DNA of 30,325 bases from Pelargonium cotyledonis (GCA_036897625.1 JAYMTA010000371.1:1-30325); one strand, 5' to 3'; shown: positions 1 through 15,720, numbered from the stretch's first letter. A program made the numbers and translations. Notes: generated from the sequence alone by a model not told the origin.

Positions 1-83
1 TATCGGAAACACACTAAATTATCTTGTATTTCTTAATTTTTGCAAAAAATGAAAATAAGACACTCATTTTAGGACGGAGGGAG
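1..83. mobile_element. Stowaway-like MITE, partial (right end only)
   Basis: The first 83 bases match the right end of the MITE at 2603-2815 almost base for base, including the shared stretch GGAAACACACTAAATTATCT and the terminal GGACGGAGGGAG. A TA dinucleotide follows at 84-85, as expected for a Stowaway/Tc1-mariner TA target site. The left part lies outside the window. It sits about 325 bases beyond the FRO stop codon, in the same orientation as the intronic copy. Confidence 0.85.
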
Positions 84-409
84 TAGTATAAAAACTATGT
101 TATTATAGTTAAACAAGACAATTTGAACTATATATGTATCATGTTTTAACATATAATTGATTATATTATTTACGTAACATGAACTCTTGTATAAGCTGCG
201 TTTCACAAACTAATAACTTTACAACCACTACTATAGTCCATATCTAGGATACTTGCTACATATTTACCATAAGATTGAGGACCAAAGTTTACTATCTTAA
301 GTTATATTACCCCGAGCTTTATTTTCAAATGAAACCTAAAATTATGTATATAGGTGGATTCGAGTAACGAGGTCTAGTTCTTGATGGTAATCCGATCACT
401 TGACCATGG

Positions 410-3400
410 CTACAAATCAAAGCTATGGCTATTGAAATGGAAGATTGGATGATGACGCTGTCTCTTGATATTCATTGACCTGCACTCTTTCGCAACGCTT
501 GTCTCAAGAGTCGAAGGACCGCACACAATGACACCAACATCTACCCCACCCCACTGCTCACCCGTGGATTCAAAAATTTCTGCACCAAAAGTTTAAGTAA
601 TAAGTTCGAAATCAAATAAAAACAAAAACACATTTCTGTCTTGTACATCTGAGGAAAAGTCAGGCTAACTTTATATGTTCTATGAATAAGACCATATTAT
701 ACACTGATCTATCTATTTATCAAGCTTTATATATGCATAAACTCCTAATATGCAAGTAAATTCAATGGAACTATAGTTTCTGTGTGCATTGTAAACAAAT
801 CGGTTTAAATGAATCTACAATGTCATGCTGTAAACTTGGTAGTTTGTACATCCTGATTTACCAAAATCTAGGCAACATTATCAAAAAAAAAAAAAAAAAA
901 AAATCTAGGCAACGAACTGCATATTCAGTACCGGGTTATTGCTAAATTTGTAACATATGATTCCACAGAATATCAGTTTACCACTATAACGATATGGTTG
1001 CGTACCTTTAAAATCTGGTCTTGAACCATATCGAATAATAGCTGAGCTTGCAAGACTTCCCTGATCCGAATCCTGGTAACTCACTGGTACATTTTGATGT
1101 TTCTCTTCAACTGGTTTTTTATTCTCCTTAAGATCTTCTCTCGCAGCAACCTTTCTCTCCCAGAGATGCCAGAAACCGATTACAAGACCCCCAAAGATCA
1201 AAATACTTGCAGTCATGCATGCTACGAATAAAAGCCCTTTGTACCACCACGCGGATATGCTATAACGGTTTATGTAAAACTTTTCTAACAAACCCATCAA
1301 GAAAACGAACCCAACGATAGATGAGATAACATACATTCCAGACCATATATTGTGTCCTGTACCAACCAACACCGACATGCTGCGTCCATTAACAGCAGGA
1401 TAGACAGAAGAGCTGATCACAGGCTTGTGAACTTTGCCCTCTTCCTGAAAACACAACCAAATTCATCAAATCTGCATTAAAATTAACGAACATTAAACAA
1501 GAATGTAACTAAACGTACCAATGGCGGTTCTGATTCTCGAGTAACATAAATATGAATCTCAAGATTCAATTTATCAGAGAGAACGGGATAAATTGATAGT
1601 GCGTCAACAACGGAAAGGAGAGAAATTTCATTTGAAACTTTCACAGCCCAAACAACTAATATATTTCTTGGCAGACAAGGCTTTGCTTCTCTAATGCGGT
1701 GGAGAACATCACTCAAGACAGCCAGAAATGGGGAAATTCCAATGCCACCCGCTACTAAAATAAGATTTTCGTACCTAAAAAATGAAAGTCGAATCAGTAT
1801 ACTAATAGATCAATAAAAGAACTTTGTTAATTCAATGAATTTTGTGCATACTGTAAGTGATAAGGAATTTCATGTCCGTAAGGCCCCTCTACCGAAGCTG
1901 TTAGCTTAGTATGGGATAAGAAAGGTTGCTCTTTTTCAGCTTCTGTCTTGGAAATGTGAGATATGTTTCCTCTTAGCTTCGATGTCCATTCCCCGAGAAC
2001 TTTAATGAGGACAGAAAGATGATGTTTTCCCTCCAGAGGACTCGACGATACACTAAAAGGATGCCACTGCAACCACGACAGTTCCCGAACTTGAAGGAAT
2101 ATGAAACTAAGGGCATTGTACCGCAGATCTGCATTTTTATAAAAAAGAGTTATTATCAAGATTCACTTTAATGAAGCATATAAAAAATGGAGAAACTCTG
2201 TTGAGTGATGTAATTACTTGCTGGTTTAGAAATGACCAACTCCACAGTTCCACATGGAAGGCACGATGCTAAAATGATGTCAACTGTCCTTCGGGATTGG
2301 CAGAATCTCAGAAATCGATCAAGCATGAAGAGGAATATTCCCCCGGCAGCTATACTAAAAACGAAATCACCAACATGTAGGGCCAAGAAGACAACAAAGA
2401 CCACGTAGAGTTGATGTGTGTTAAAGAACAACTCGAAATTCAGCTTCCTCACTTGAGGAAGAGAAGTGACCCACATGAACAGGCTGGCTATAAGGCTGAT
2501 AACTCCAGCGAGATTGGCAACGCCAATATCTTTCCATTCCAGTATCTACATGAAACAATTGTATAAGGTATAAGTAAGTAGCAACACCAATTATAAGATA
2601 TACTCCCTCCGTCCCAAAATGGGTGTCTTGTTTCTCTAATTTTTTTGTCCCAAAATGAGTGTCTTATTACCCTTATCACTTATGCACATGGGCAAATCTG
2701 CACATGAGTGCACATGGAGAAAGTGAGGGTTATATTGGAAACACACTAAATTATCTTTTAATTCTTAATTTTTGCAAAAAATAGAAACAAGACACTCATT
2801 TTGGGACGGAGGGAGTAAAACATTTGCATACATATATAAATAAAAGTGTGTGTGTGTTTGTATGCAAATGTGCATCCTGCATGCGTGCCTACATATGTGA
2901 CTAAATGGAAGCAAAATTCACGAAACAAACTCACTTCACTTAGGAGACGGCCCTGCAATGCCCATAGAATTACATAAAACAGTCCGTGGAGAATAAAGAG
3001 AATCATTGTGAGATGCCCCAGCCATACATGATATCTAGTAGCATGCTCGAAAGGTATATCAATTAGGCGAAGAAGAGCCGATCCCCTTGCCAAGGGGAGA
3101 AACAAAAATGCCATGCAAAATAATCCAATCATGCCAAAGCGAAGTCCTAATAGTTCCAGCATTAATAAACTGCAAAGTTCAAGTTAACAGAAAATTTAGC
3201 CAGTTTTGAAAGTCGAGGCGGAACGTTACGAGACATTACTCCCACAAGCATGCATTATGAGTTGTACGTATAATAAAAGTTTTGAGCAATCCACAAGAAC
3301 AACAATCGAGATTAGACAAATGCTGCTGACAAGACAGAATGAAGTAACTATCAAAAAATGAAATCAACAGCAAAACGGTGTGCCACTTTAAATGCGATAA

Positions 3401-4782
3401 TAATCACATAACAATTTCCGAAAACAAAATAGTGAAGGGAACATTAAAAAAAGCAGAAAACTTAGCTAGCTAGTTTTCAAGATGAACCATTATGGGACAT
3501 TACTCCCATGAGCATTATCAGTCGTACACATAATAAAAGTACTCTTGAGCAATCTATAAGAACAACAATCAAGAATAGATAAATGTTGAATTTAAAGCTT
3601 CTAAACTAAGAAAGATGAACATATTAACTGTATTCTAAATTTACTATATTTGGTTTGAGATGAGAGAATGAAGTTACTATCATAAAACGAAATAAACTAC
3701 AACATGGTGTGCCACTTTAAATGTGATGAGAATCGCCTAACAATTTCCGAAATAGTGAAGGGAAAATCAAATAAACAGAGATAAAAGAAGAAAGTTTACT
3801 CTTCTCCTTAGTCTAAACATAATCGCTAAGCGACGATAATTAGATGGATAAATTGTCATATCATTCACATATATACATGACTTTAATGATAAAGTTTATT
3901 GATCATTTGACGAAGCTATGAAGATCCTTCAAATAAAATAAATGAGTACAAGGATCAATATCCTAGGGAGAGGCAGAGAAACTTTATTGACCCATAAACA
4001 GTACTGACCAATCCGTATAAAAGTGAAAAGTGTACGGTGTGAATTCAAAATATGAGCATAAATGTAAATTTTACCTTTGCTCCTTGAAAGTTAACTGGTA
4101 CTGCGATAAAAGACTGAGATTCTCCATGATATAGGCATAAACGGCCCAGATAGTATATGCAGCAAAGAGAAAAATCCCAATAAACTCAGCAGCAGAAACA
4201 ACCCCGAAGAGTCCATCCACTAGAACCGGGAATGTCCACAGTCGGTAAGATGGATAATTTGAAGACTTCTTCCTAATGAAAAATTGAAATTTGGAGTCAA
4301 AACCAACCATATCATAAGGAAATTAAACTTACGCAAAATATAGATTATGAAAAATCAAATACTTTTGGGGCTCCTCTTCTCCGGATATGATAAGACGAGC
4401 TATGGCAAGAAATGTAATAAGGAGAATAGGGCCACTGAATACTAGAAACGTACTTCCTGCAATTCACAATATCAAATATGATTGAGATAATTAAGATATA
4501 GAATCCGACAACATGTATGACAGAAAGGTTCAGTTGCCAACCTGTTATCCCGAACAAACTTCCACCGATGACACGGTTCCATCTCTGAAACAATTTGCTC
4601 ACAGATTGTGATGGAAACAGAAAAATAAGAGTAACCCATGCAATGAAAATCACCCACATTACAAGCTTGAGAACCCACTTCACCCACGACACAACGGCCA
4701 ATGGCTTGTTGACATAAGCAAAATCAGAGTCGAGTTCTTGCTTAGGAAGAAGAGGTTTAACAGCAGTGTCTTGAGAACCCAT
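410..4782 (-). CDS. Ferric-chelate reductase (ferric reduction oxidase), FRO6/FRO7-like
   Basis: Nine exons on the minus strand, in transcript order: 4782-4542, 4456-4363, 4272-4075, 3169-2935, 2545-2218, 2128-1852, 1774-1519, 1444-1006, 579-410. Together they encode 745 residues, close to Arabidopsis FRO7 as I recall it (747). The enzyme passes electrons from NADPH through FAD and two haems across a membrane to reduce Fe(III) (or Cu(II)) chelates. Visible: an N-terminal membrane segment (about 28-50); a ferric-reductase transmembrane core with haem-ligand histidines in HVWLGH, LHG, THQLY and ALHVGD; FAD motif HPFSVSS (about 388-394); GPYGHE (about 446); NADPH-site AGGIGISPF (about 466-474); a second membrane region near 600-660; and a C-terminus ending [10 protein letters not shown]. 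The first ATG after an in-frame stop is 4782. The family uses different membranes (FRO6 plasma membrane, FRO7 chloroplast); the sequence does not decide which. Intron 2 has two in-frame donors 30 bases apart (exon end 4363 or 4333); homology favours 4363. Confidence 0.95.
2603..2815. mobile_element. Stowaway-like MITE in FRO intron 4
   Basis: A 213-base element begins CTCCCTCCGTCCCAAAATG and ends with its inverse (CATTTTGGGACGGAGGGAG). The terminal inverted repeats are about 30 bases long, and TA target duplications lie at 2601-2602 and 2816-2817. The CTCCCTCCGT start is the classic plant Stowaway terminus. A further copy of the subterminal motif (GTCCCAAAATGAGTGTCTTA) lies inside at 2647-2666, 36 bases after the equivalent part of the left end. 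It has no coding capacity and would depend on a mariner-type transposase elsewhere. The exons on both sides are intact, so it is spliced out with intron 4. Confidence 0.9.
3188..3768. repeat. Diverged tandem duplication inside FRO intron 3
   Basis: Unit 1 (about 3188-3450) and unit 2 (about 3454-3768) share a colinear series of blocks, including GACATTACTCCCA, AAGAACAACAATC, GGTGTGCCACTTTAAATG and CAATTTCCGAAA followed by ATAGTGAAGGGAA. Unit 2 carries an extra block of roughly 60 bases around 3587-3660. The duplication explains the large size of intron 3 (3170-4074). Confidence 0.85.
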
Positions 4783-4865
4783 TTCTGCTTCCTTTTCTTC
4801 TTCTTTTTCTCTCCAAAGACTCTTCAACTACCTCTATCTCAAGTTCTAGTTCCTAAATTAAACCC

Positions 4866-4875
4866 ATATATATAC
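4866..4875 (-). promoter_or_regulatory. Possible TATA box of the FRO gene
   Basis: On the minus strand the sequence reads GTGTATATATATGGG about 85-90 bases upstream of the FRO start codon. That would allow a transcription start near 4835-4845 and a short 5' leader. This rests on motif and position only. Confidence 0.35.
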
Positions 4876-6029
4876 ACTCAACAGAAAAAATGGTTGAGGA
4901 GTGAGAGAAACATTATTGTACAATTATGAATGACTGTAGAAAAAGATGGGTCAGAAAACATGAACCACAAACTTTAATAAAAAAAAAATCATGAAATTCG
5001 GATGTTTCAGATACATATGTAGACAGCCATGATGATGTCACCAGATTCCATTCCATTATTCCAGAAACAAAATTAGATTGTAGGAACAAACCAGAAAAAT
5101 CATAATTTAGAGCTAACTAAGGAATATAAGTAGCATTTGCATTAAGAAAATTGGGCCGAGTCGTTCTAATCCAAACATGATCAATGATAATCTCTTGTTA
5201 CTGAATAAAAATTCTAATCCAACCCTAACATACAGTTTATTGAATGGACTGTGAAGTAAACTATTGATTAGTCATGGATAATTGAGCAACAAATTAAAGT
5301 TCAAATACACAGAAATGTGTGGTGAGAGTTGAGAGGAGGAAGATGACAGATTAGGGAAGGGTTTTTTTTTCACTCAAAGAATGAAAATTTAAGGGGAAAA
5401 GACAATTAGATAAAGAAAGTATCATAAATTGATGAAATAGACATATGTGGAAAGATGAGTGAACTCAACAATATCTCACCATTTGTATGTATATAATTAA
5501 CTAGGTAAAGAGTGTGTGGAAGAGAAAAGCTTATCATGATGAAATCAAATGCAGTAACTGCGAGAAGAAAAAAAGATGTGGAAAAATGAGGTCCACCAAT
5601 TTATATGTGTACCTCTTTCAATTAATCTTGGAGTTGATGCTGAAATGAAGAACCTAATTTGTTGCTCTGCAAATGTCATTGTCTTGATAAACATTTGAGT
5701 GAAGGAGACAATGTTTGTTTATAAGCAACTGCCAAAATTCTTTCATGAAGGAAAAAATGATAAAATTTCTTTGGTTTTCACACAAAAATGACTCACCAAA
5801 ACTAATTTTGCAGCTCACTTGTGACAGCCACAGCCAGATGCTTGTTCATCACTCATTCTTGAGATGAGACAATCATGTTATATGGGTTTGGCTCTATAGG
5901 AAGTATTGGTTGGGCCAGAGAAATCCAGGCCAACTGAATGGACTTCTCAATTCCAAGCCCAACATGCCATGTGATCATTCACAATTTTCATTCTAGTTAT
6001 CAAAATTTGATTAAATTGACTACCCTGTT
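4876..6029. other. Intergenic, upstream of the FRO gene
   Basis: AT-rich sequence without a credible ORF in either direction. TGGGC-type motifs occur near 5911-5967 (TTGGGCC and AAGCCCA), over 1.1 kb upstream of the FRO start, so a role in its promoter is doubtful. I see no RNA gene or transposon ends here. Confidence 0.6.
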
Positions 6030-6140
6030 AGCTCTTCCCTATAACCCCAAATAACTAACTCCATACTGCATGCAAGGTGGTTCGAACCTGAGACCTTTAT
6101 GGAAATTCTGAAGCGCCTAATCGCTTGGCCCAACCTGCTT
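6030..6140 (-). mobile_element. tRNA-derived SINE-like fragment
   Basis: On the minus strand an A-box-like stretch (GGGCCAAGCGATTAGGCGC, about 6112-6132) is followed about 25 bases later by a B-box GGTTCGAACC (6079-6088), the spacing of an RNA polymerase III internal promoter. The flanks do not pair into a tRNA acceptor stem, and the sequence continues as ordinary DNA, which fits a SINE better than a tRNA gene. Ends and target duplication are not clear. Confidence 0.5.
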
Positions 6141-7057
6141 TGGTAAATTGTCTATGTAGTAGTTAATTTGTAATTTTAGTTAATTTGATACTCAATTTAA
6201 AGTTTACATAGTTTAAGTAGTATCTTCTTTTACCGTAAGAAAAAATAGCATCTTTTCTAACACCTTTAAATATTCCATCTATTTTTTCGTGAGATGGTAA
6301 TATATAGGTTGTGTTGCCACATAAGATATCCTACATGTAGTAAAATTTAAAATAAATAAAATAAAAAGATTGAAAAAAGTAAATCATAATTTTAAAATCA
6401 AGTTTGTTACCAATAATTAGATATGACAATTGGTCGGGTCGAATCCGATTGTATTTAATTTAGTTTAGATGTTGGAATGAAACGTGAGATCTGATCCGAC
6501 AATATTCCAAATTAGTTTGGACTTTTACGGGAAACCTTAGAATGTATCCCAATGAGACAGAGAGCCTTGGATGCCTTGACGAGGCGGTGAGCCTTGTCAA
6601 GTCCATCTAATTTGATGATGTCACAATAGAATGGACCAATTTGAAACATAATAACATAATTGGAGTATCAAATTATAAGAAAAATCAAATTAAATATTGA
6701 TTCTTATCAAAATGAATAATTAGAGAATTAAAATTAAACATTTTACTAAAACAAAAAAGTTTAAATAAAAAATCATACGTCCGAACTTATAGAAACCTCC
6801 ATGTCCTAACTTTAACAATAAGCTGGAACTGTTTTCCTAGTGGGTTGTTTTGTTCAGAATTGGGCTCAACTTGAAAGGTTCATATCCTAATTTCCTTCTT
6901 GATTTTACCATCAAATGTTCAATTTCAATTTCTAGTTGATTGAAACCACCCTCTCTATGATCTATATGTATATTGTTGCCATGGATTATCTTTCTTATAA
7001 TTTATATTTGAATACCAAAATCTATGCTAAATAGTTATGGAATACTGAGTAAATTAA
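6141..7057. other. Intergenic, no gene recognised
   Basis: AT-rich sequence with no ORF of convincing length or composition. Nothing resembles a known gene, RNA or complete transposon. Confidence 0.6.
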
Positions 7058-7228
7058 GGTAGCGTTTCGATTAGAATTTCAGTTTAGAAATGATGATCAA
7101 GAATCGAATTGAGAATGAGATTCTCTTTTTTCATGTTTGGATTAATAATTCTTTTCATGACAATGAATCAGGAATATAATCTGATTCCCATTTTTCCCAT
7201 TCCAACTTTTTTTAATCCAAATGTTACC
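7058..7228. mobile_element. Possible MITE (PIF/Harbinger- or hAT-like)
   Basis: A 171-base segment begins GGTAGCGTTTCGATTAG and ends with a sequence whose reverse complement is GGTAACATTTGGATTAA, giving imperfect terminal inverted repeats of about 17 bases. The flanking triplets are TAA on the left and TCA on the right, so a PIF-type TWA target duplication would be imperfect. The GGTAGCGTTT start is common among plant MITEs. Family assignment is uncertain. Confidence 0.45.
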
Positions 7229-7251
7229 TCAATTCCATCCTATAGCTATGA

Positions 7252-7323
7252 TCAACTAGCTAGTTGAGTATGTGATTTGCAATGAAATACATAATTATCT
7301 TATACTCAACTAGCTAGTTGAGT
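7252..7323. repeat. Pair of near-identical palindromes
   Basis: A perfect 16-base palindrome at 7252-7267 and a perfect 20-base palindrome at 7304-7323 share the core CAACTAGCTAGTTG. They lie about 50 bases apart in direct orientation. Function unknown. Confidence 0.8.
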
Positions 7324-8105
7324 GAACATTCGGCAGGGTTTTTGTGTTGACTAAACATTCAACTTGTCTATAAGAAAATGGAAGAATAATTATCAAGTCC
7401 TCAATTATAAGTGTGTATGTCCGTGACACCACAAGGTTGAAAACAAAGCCAGATCTATATTTAAATACGAGTTTGACCAGGCTATTAACATTTACTCTAC
7501 TAATAGTTATTACAATAACTACTAGTTTTGTTCTTATTTATCTGTTTTACTAAGTAACATATTTTCTCTTTTATTTACGGGTTTTGCCGTCTTTCAATAT
7601 GGTAGCTTCTGTCAGCCTGCTTTCTTCTCTTTCTGCAATTTGATCCAACAATTAAATACTTGTTAGTTGCTGTTGTTACTTTTTTTTACTGTTTCTTGGA
7701 AAAGGACATTATAGACTTTAGACTCAGTGCATTGTTTTATATTGTATATGTGAAAATTTGAAAATTGATCATATGGACAAAGTCTCTTTTTCCAATTTCC
7801 AACTACTACTAATATTTTAGTTGTAATTTTTTTCTTTTTTTCTTCACAAACCCTACATTTTCTCTCGTATGTGCTATGAAAATGCAATGCATACAATTTA
7901 CTCTTTTGACAGATAATGAATATAGGCACATGTACCTAATCTCCATTGACCTTGCTCTTGTCTGCTAAAACCACTCCTCATTTTGAAATGTTGCTTTCTA
8001 TTTCCGATATGATACAAAGTTCTAATAAGCTCTCTCCTTGACCTCTGTTTCCTTCTGTTTTGCGCCTCTCGGAGTTTTCTATGCCTTCTTTGTAATTGTG
8101 TGTTG
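7324..8105. promoter_or_regulatory. Upstream region of the LRR receptor kinase gene
   Basis: Noncoding sequence before the receptor kinase start, expected to hold its promoter and 5' leader. It is AT-rich, and pyrimidine-rich toward 8030-8090, as is common in plant 5' leaders. I could not choose a TATA box with confidence. Confidence 0.4.
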
Positions 8106-12847
<4,742 letters not shown>

Positions 12848-13544
12848 TGTTTAGTTTTTGAACCTTGTTAGTGTTTGTATGGCATGATTGTAATAAGTGT
12901 ATAGAGATTGTTTTGAGTTTTGTGGAATGTAAATATATATATATATAGCAACAACAATACTGTGGAAAAGAATATAATATTTTGGTATTTATGATGTTTG
13001 TTGGTCACTCGACTATCAGTTTTACTTTTTAGTTGAGCGAGTAAGAGTAAAGATGTAATGATCAGCCTTCCAACAATTAGGTTTGTGAAGTCTGATTATG
13101 ATGACTTGATTTAAAAATAAAAATTCTGCTGGGCATAAACAATCATTTTAATCCAATTCCTTCCTATAGATATGAGCAACTAGTCTAATATTTTTTTTTA
13201 ATTGAATATTGTGTTGGTGATTTGGAATCTAGCACATAATTATCTTTATCGATCTCTATGTCTATGCAGTAGTATAAAAGACATTACATCACTGCTGCAG
13301 CACACTTTGGTTGTTCATGTCAATTGTGAAATGATCAAATATAGATGCGATGGAGAGTGTATAGTTGACAAGGAGATCAAATTGTATTTTCTAAAACATT
13401 TTCTCTTGCAATGCAATTGGAAGCCAATTTAAAAAGTTTAACTTGGTAGGAAGAATTTTACCGCCCTTGTGGTCCTTTTTTACTCGAATGAGAATTAGTT
13501 TGACCGTGACATAACTTAAAAATACAGTGGAAGAATTTTCTCAG
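12848..13544. other. 3' flank between the receptor kinase and its broken copy
   Basis: Contains the presumed 3' UTR of the receptor kinase (AATAAG near 12893 is a possible poly(A) signal), an AT run near 12932-12947 and otherwise AT-rich DNA. No homology to the receptor gene is visible until 13541, where it starts abruptly at an exon 10 acceptor. Confidence 0.6.
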
Positions 13545-14867
13545 GTATCTTTCTAACAACAGATTTTCCGGCCCCTTTCCCAACCTTACTAGCATGAACG
13601 CCCTCACCTACGTGTAAGTACGAACGACTTAAATCTTTCTATGACAAGTGAATTCAAGTTTTGTGCTTGCCAATATATGCATCTTTTCATTATTTTCAGG
13701 GATATGAGTAATAACAGTTTCACCGACTCGAACGCTTTTTCTTCATATTCATCATTGCTGTCCTTGACGACATTGTATGTCTCTCACTCTTCCTCCTTAC
13801 TCTACATGCACGTACGTAACCTTTCTGATTAGAATAGCCTAACAATTTTCCATGGCAGAATATTGGAAAATACACAAATTCAAGGCCAAATTCCAGCATC
13901 CCTCTTCAACCTGCCTAACTTACAAACTATGTGAGCATCGGCTTGATCCAACATAGTTGCATTACATACGATTATGTTACATAAAAATGAAGTAATGTTG
14001 CGCTTTTTAACCTCTAATGACAGGGCACTAAGTCATAACAAATAGCGACCAACTGGTGCTGATAAATTTACAGGATAATAATATTTCAGCCTTTGCAGCA
14101 AGAGGAGGATATGGTTTTGAGATAACGTATCCATCACTATAATAATGCTTTCTCTATATTGCTACTTTCTTGCTGCATGCTATTTTTTTATCAAATTCAT
14201 AATATTCTTAAATATTTATGCAGACTTGTGGGCAATCCATTTTGTAACGACAAGAATTCAGATGCGGGGGCTATGGGAAGGTTAGGCTTAGGAGATAAAC
14301 CAAGAGTTTTTTCTTTTCTTTTCTTTTTCTGATGAAATTTAAAGAATGTACTCACTGATTTGTGTGATGTCTACTAGTTATTATGTCTAGTGCACAGCCA
14401 AGCTATATTTAGTTTTAATTGGAATATAGCTGATATTTAATAGCAATTCCTAAAGTTTAATGTTTGATGTTCTATCGGGTTTACAGAGGACTTCTTGCGT
14501 CCGGGGAACTGATTGCTATCAAACGAGCACAACAAGGATCGATGCAAGGTGGGGTTGAGTTCAAAACTGAGATCGAGCTTCTATCAAGAGTCCATCACAA
14601 GAATCTTGTAAGCCTCTATGGTTTTTGTTTCGAGAAAAGCTGAACAAATGCTGGTTTATGAGTATGTTCCTAATGGAACTTTAAGGGAAAGTCTATCAGG
14701 TATATGTGTTCATTGCACTTTGCTGGCTTGAACCCTAATGTTGAATCAGCATTCACATCAGAAACATACGTGGGCGCGAGTAGCATGAATCCTCAGCATC
14801 CTTATAGAGTCTTGAAGCCTTTGAATACAGTGGAGGATTTCCAGCTCCAAGAATAGAGCTAATGTGA
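13545..14867 (+). pseudogene. Truncated tandem copy of the HPCA1-like receptor kinase
   Basis: Segments match the upstream receptor in order: exon 10 (13545-13613), exon 11 (13700-13774), exon 12 (13859-13930), a shortened exon 13 (14024-14126), the first part of exon 14 (14224 to about 14265), the last bases of exon 16 (to 14280), exon 17 (14479-14699) and the tail of exon 19 (from about 14709). Introns between them are also similar. Exons 1-9, 15 and 18, most of 14 and 16, and the start of 19 are missing, so the signal peptide, most leucine-rich repeats, membrane helix and kinase catalytic core are gone. Further damage: in-frame TAG at 14043-14045 in exon 13, loss of the AG acceptor before exon 17 (now CGG at 14476-14478), and a one-base insertion with an apparent stop near 14632-14643. 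It is a gene relic, not a functional short receptor. Confidence 0.93.
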
Positions 14868-15720
14868 TGCTTAGTGTGTATGATATATGTCAGCTAAGGC
14901 ATTAGGGTTAGTTTGTTTCAACTGCTTGAATAGATGTGCATGGCTGCAATGAAAGTTGAGGAGGGTACAAATTTATGAGTGGAGAGAAGCATATATATAG
15001 ATGTTAGGAAAATTTAAGAATTCTTGGGTGGAAGATTGTAATGTGTTGTAGTGAGAAAGTGTGTGAGGAGAGAGGAGCACTTGTAATCATGATTCTAATC
15101 ATCAATAAAGATCCAACTTTTGTTCATCAAATTCTCACAACACTAACAGAAGCAGATGTAGCGAACAGTAGAGCTAAAGGCATGTGCTATTATTGTGACC
15201 AAGCCTAATCTTAGGCTCATAACAACAAAAGTATGAAGCTAGATACACTGGCCATCCAATCCTCTGTAAAGGACAGTGAGCGGAAGGATTGACGAAGATG
15301 GAGGTGTGAAACCATTAGATCGAGGGCATAAGGGAAAGAATATGGAGGGTTCATTATAACTGAGAAACATTGTTACTTCGAGTATGATGTCTCGTTGCTG
15401 ATTAAAATAAAATAAAAAAACATGATATCCCATATGTTGTTGGTTGACTCACAAGAGGCACTAACACAAACAGAGAAGCTCTTATCCAACTCTTGATAAG
15501 AATCATACTGAGAGAGTCTTCAGGTGGAAGATAGGGTTTATTTTGAAGCTCCAACCCTACAAACAACACTCAGTGATTTGTAGAACCAACCACAAACTAG
15601 TTGCAGCCTTCTATGGACCCTGTGAGGTTACTAGAGAAACTGTGTAATCAATAATCAAATTAATCATCAAGAAAGATACAACTTGTGTTCATCAAATTCC
15701 AGTATAGACCCTTTAATTTG
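14868..15720. mobile_element. Probable LTR-retrotransposon remnant
   Basis: Two stretches, about 15087-15132 and 15646-15700, share the pattern of TAATCA repeats, then CAT CAA(T/G)AAAGAT, then GTTCATCAAATTC. They lie about 560 bases apart in direct orientation and resemble the 3' ends of plant LTRs. Between them, 15163-15210 reads on the plus strand as a short peptide RAKGMCYYCDQ before a stop, reminiscent of the zinc-knuckle start of Ty3/Gypsy gag proteins. No polymerase domain survives. The call is tentative; boundaries are not defined. Confidence 0.4.

Noticed and set aside
4738-4929. 63-residue plus-strand open frame
   Set aside because: Antisense to FRO exon 1 and its leader, with low-complexity content.
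6079-6132. Possible tRNA gene on the minus strand, from A-box- and B-box-like motifs
   Set aside because: No acceptor stem or anticodon arm can be paired around the boxes; a SINE-like origin is more consistent.
14479-14867. Possible short functional kinase-fragment gene
   Set aside because: The acceptor is lost, a frameshift and stop follow, and the catalytic HRD/DFG exon is absent.
15163-15210. Zinc-knuckle-like peptide of a retroelement gag
   Set aside because: Only the first CXXC survives before a stop, too little for a gene call; kept only as weak support for a retroelement remnant.
15239-15433. 64-residue open frame on the minus strand
   Set aside because: Low complexity and no family resemblance; it lies in repeat-derived DNA and lacks gene context.
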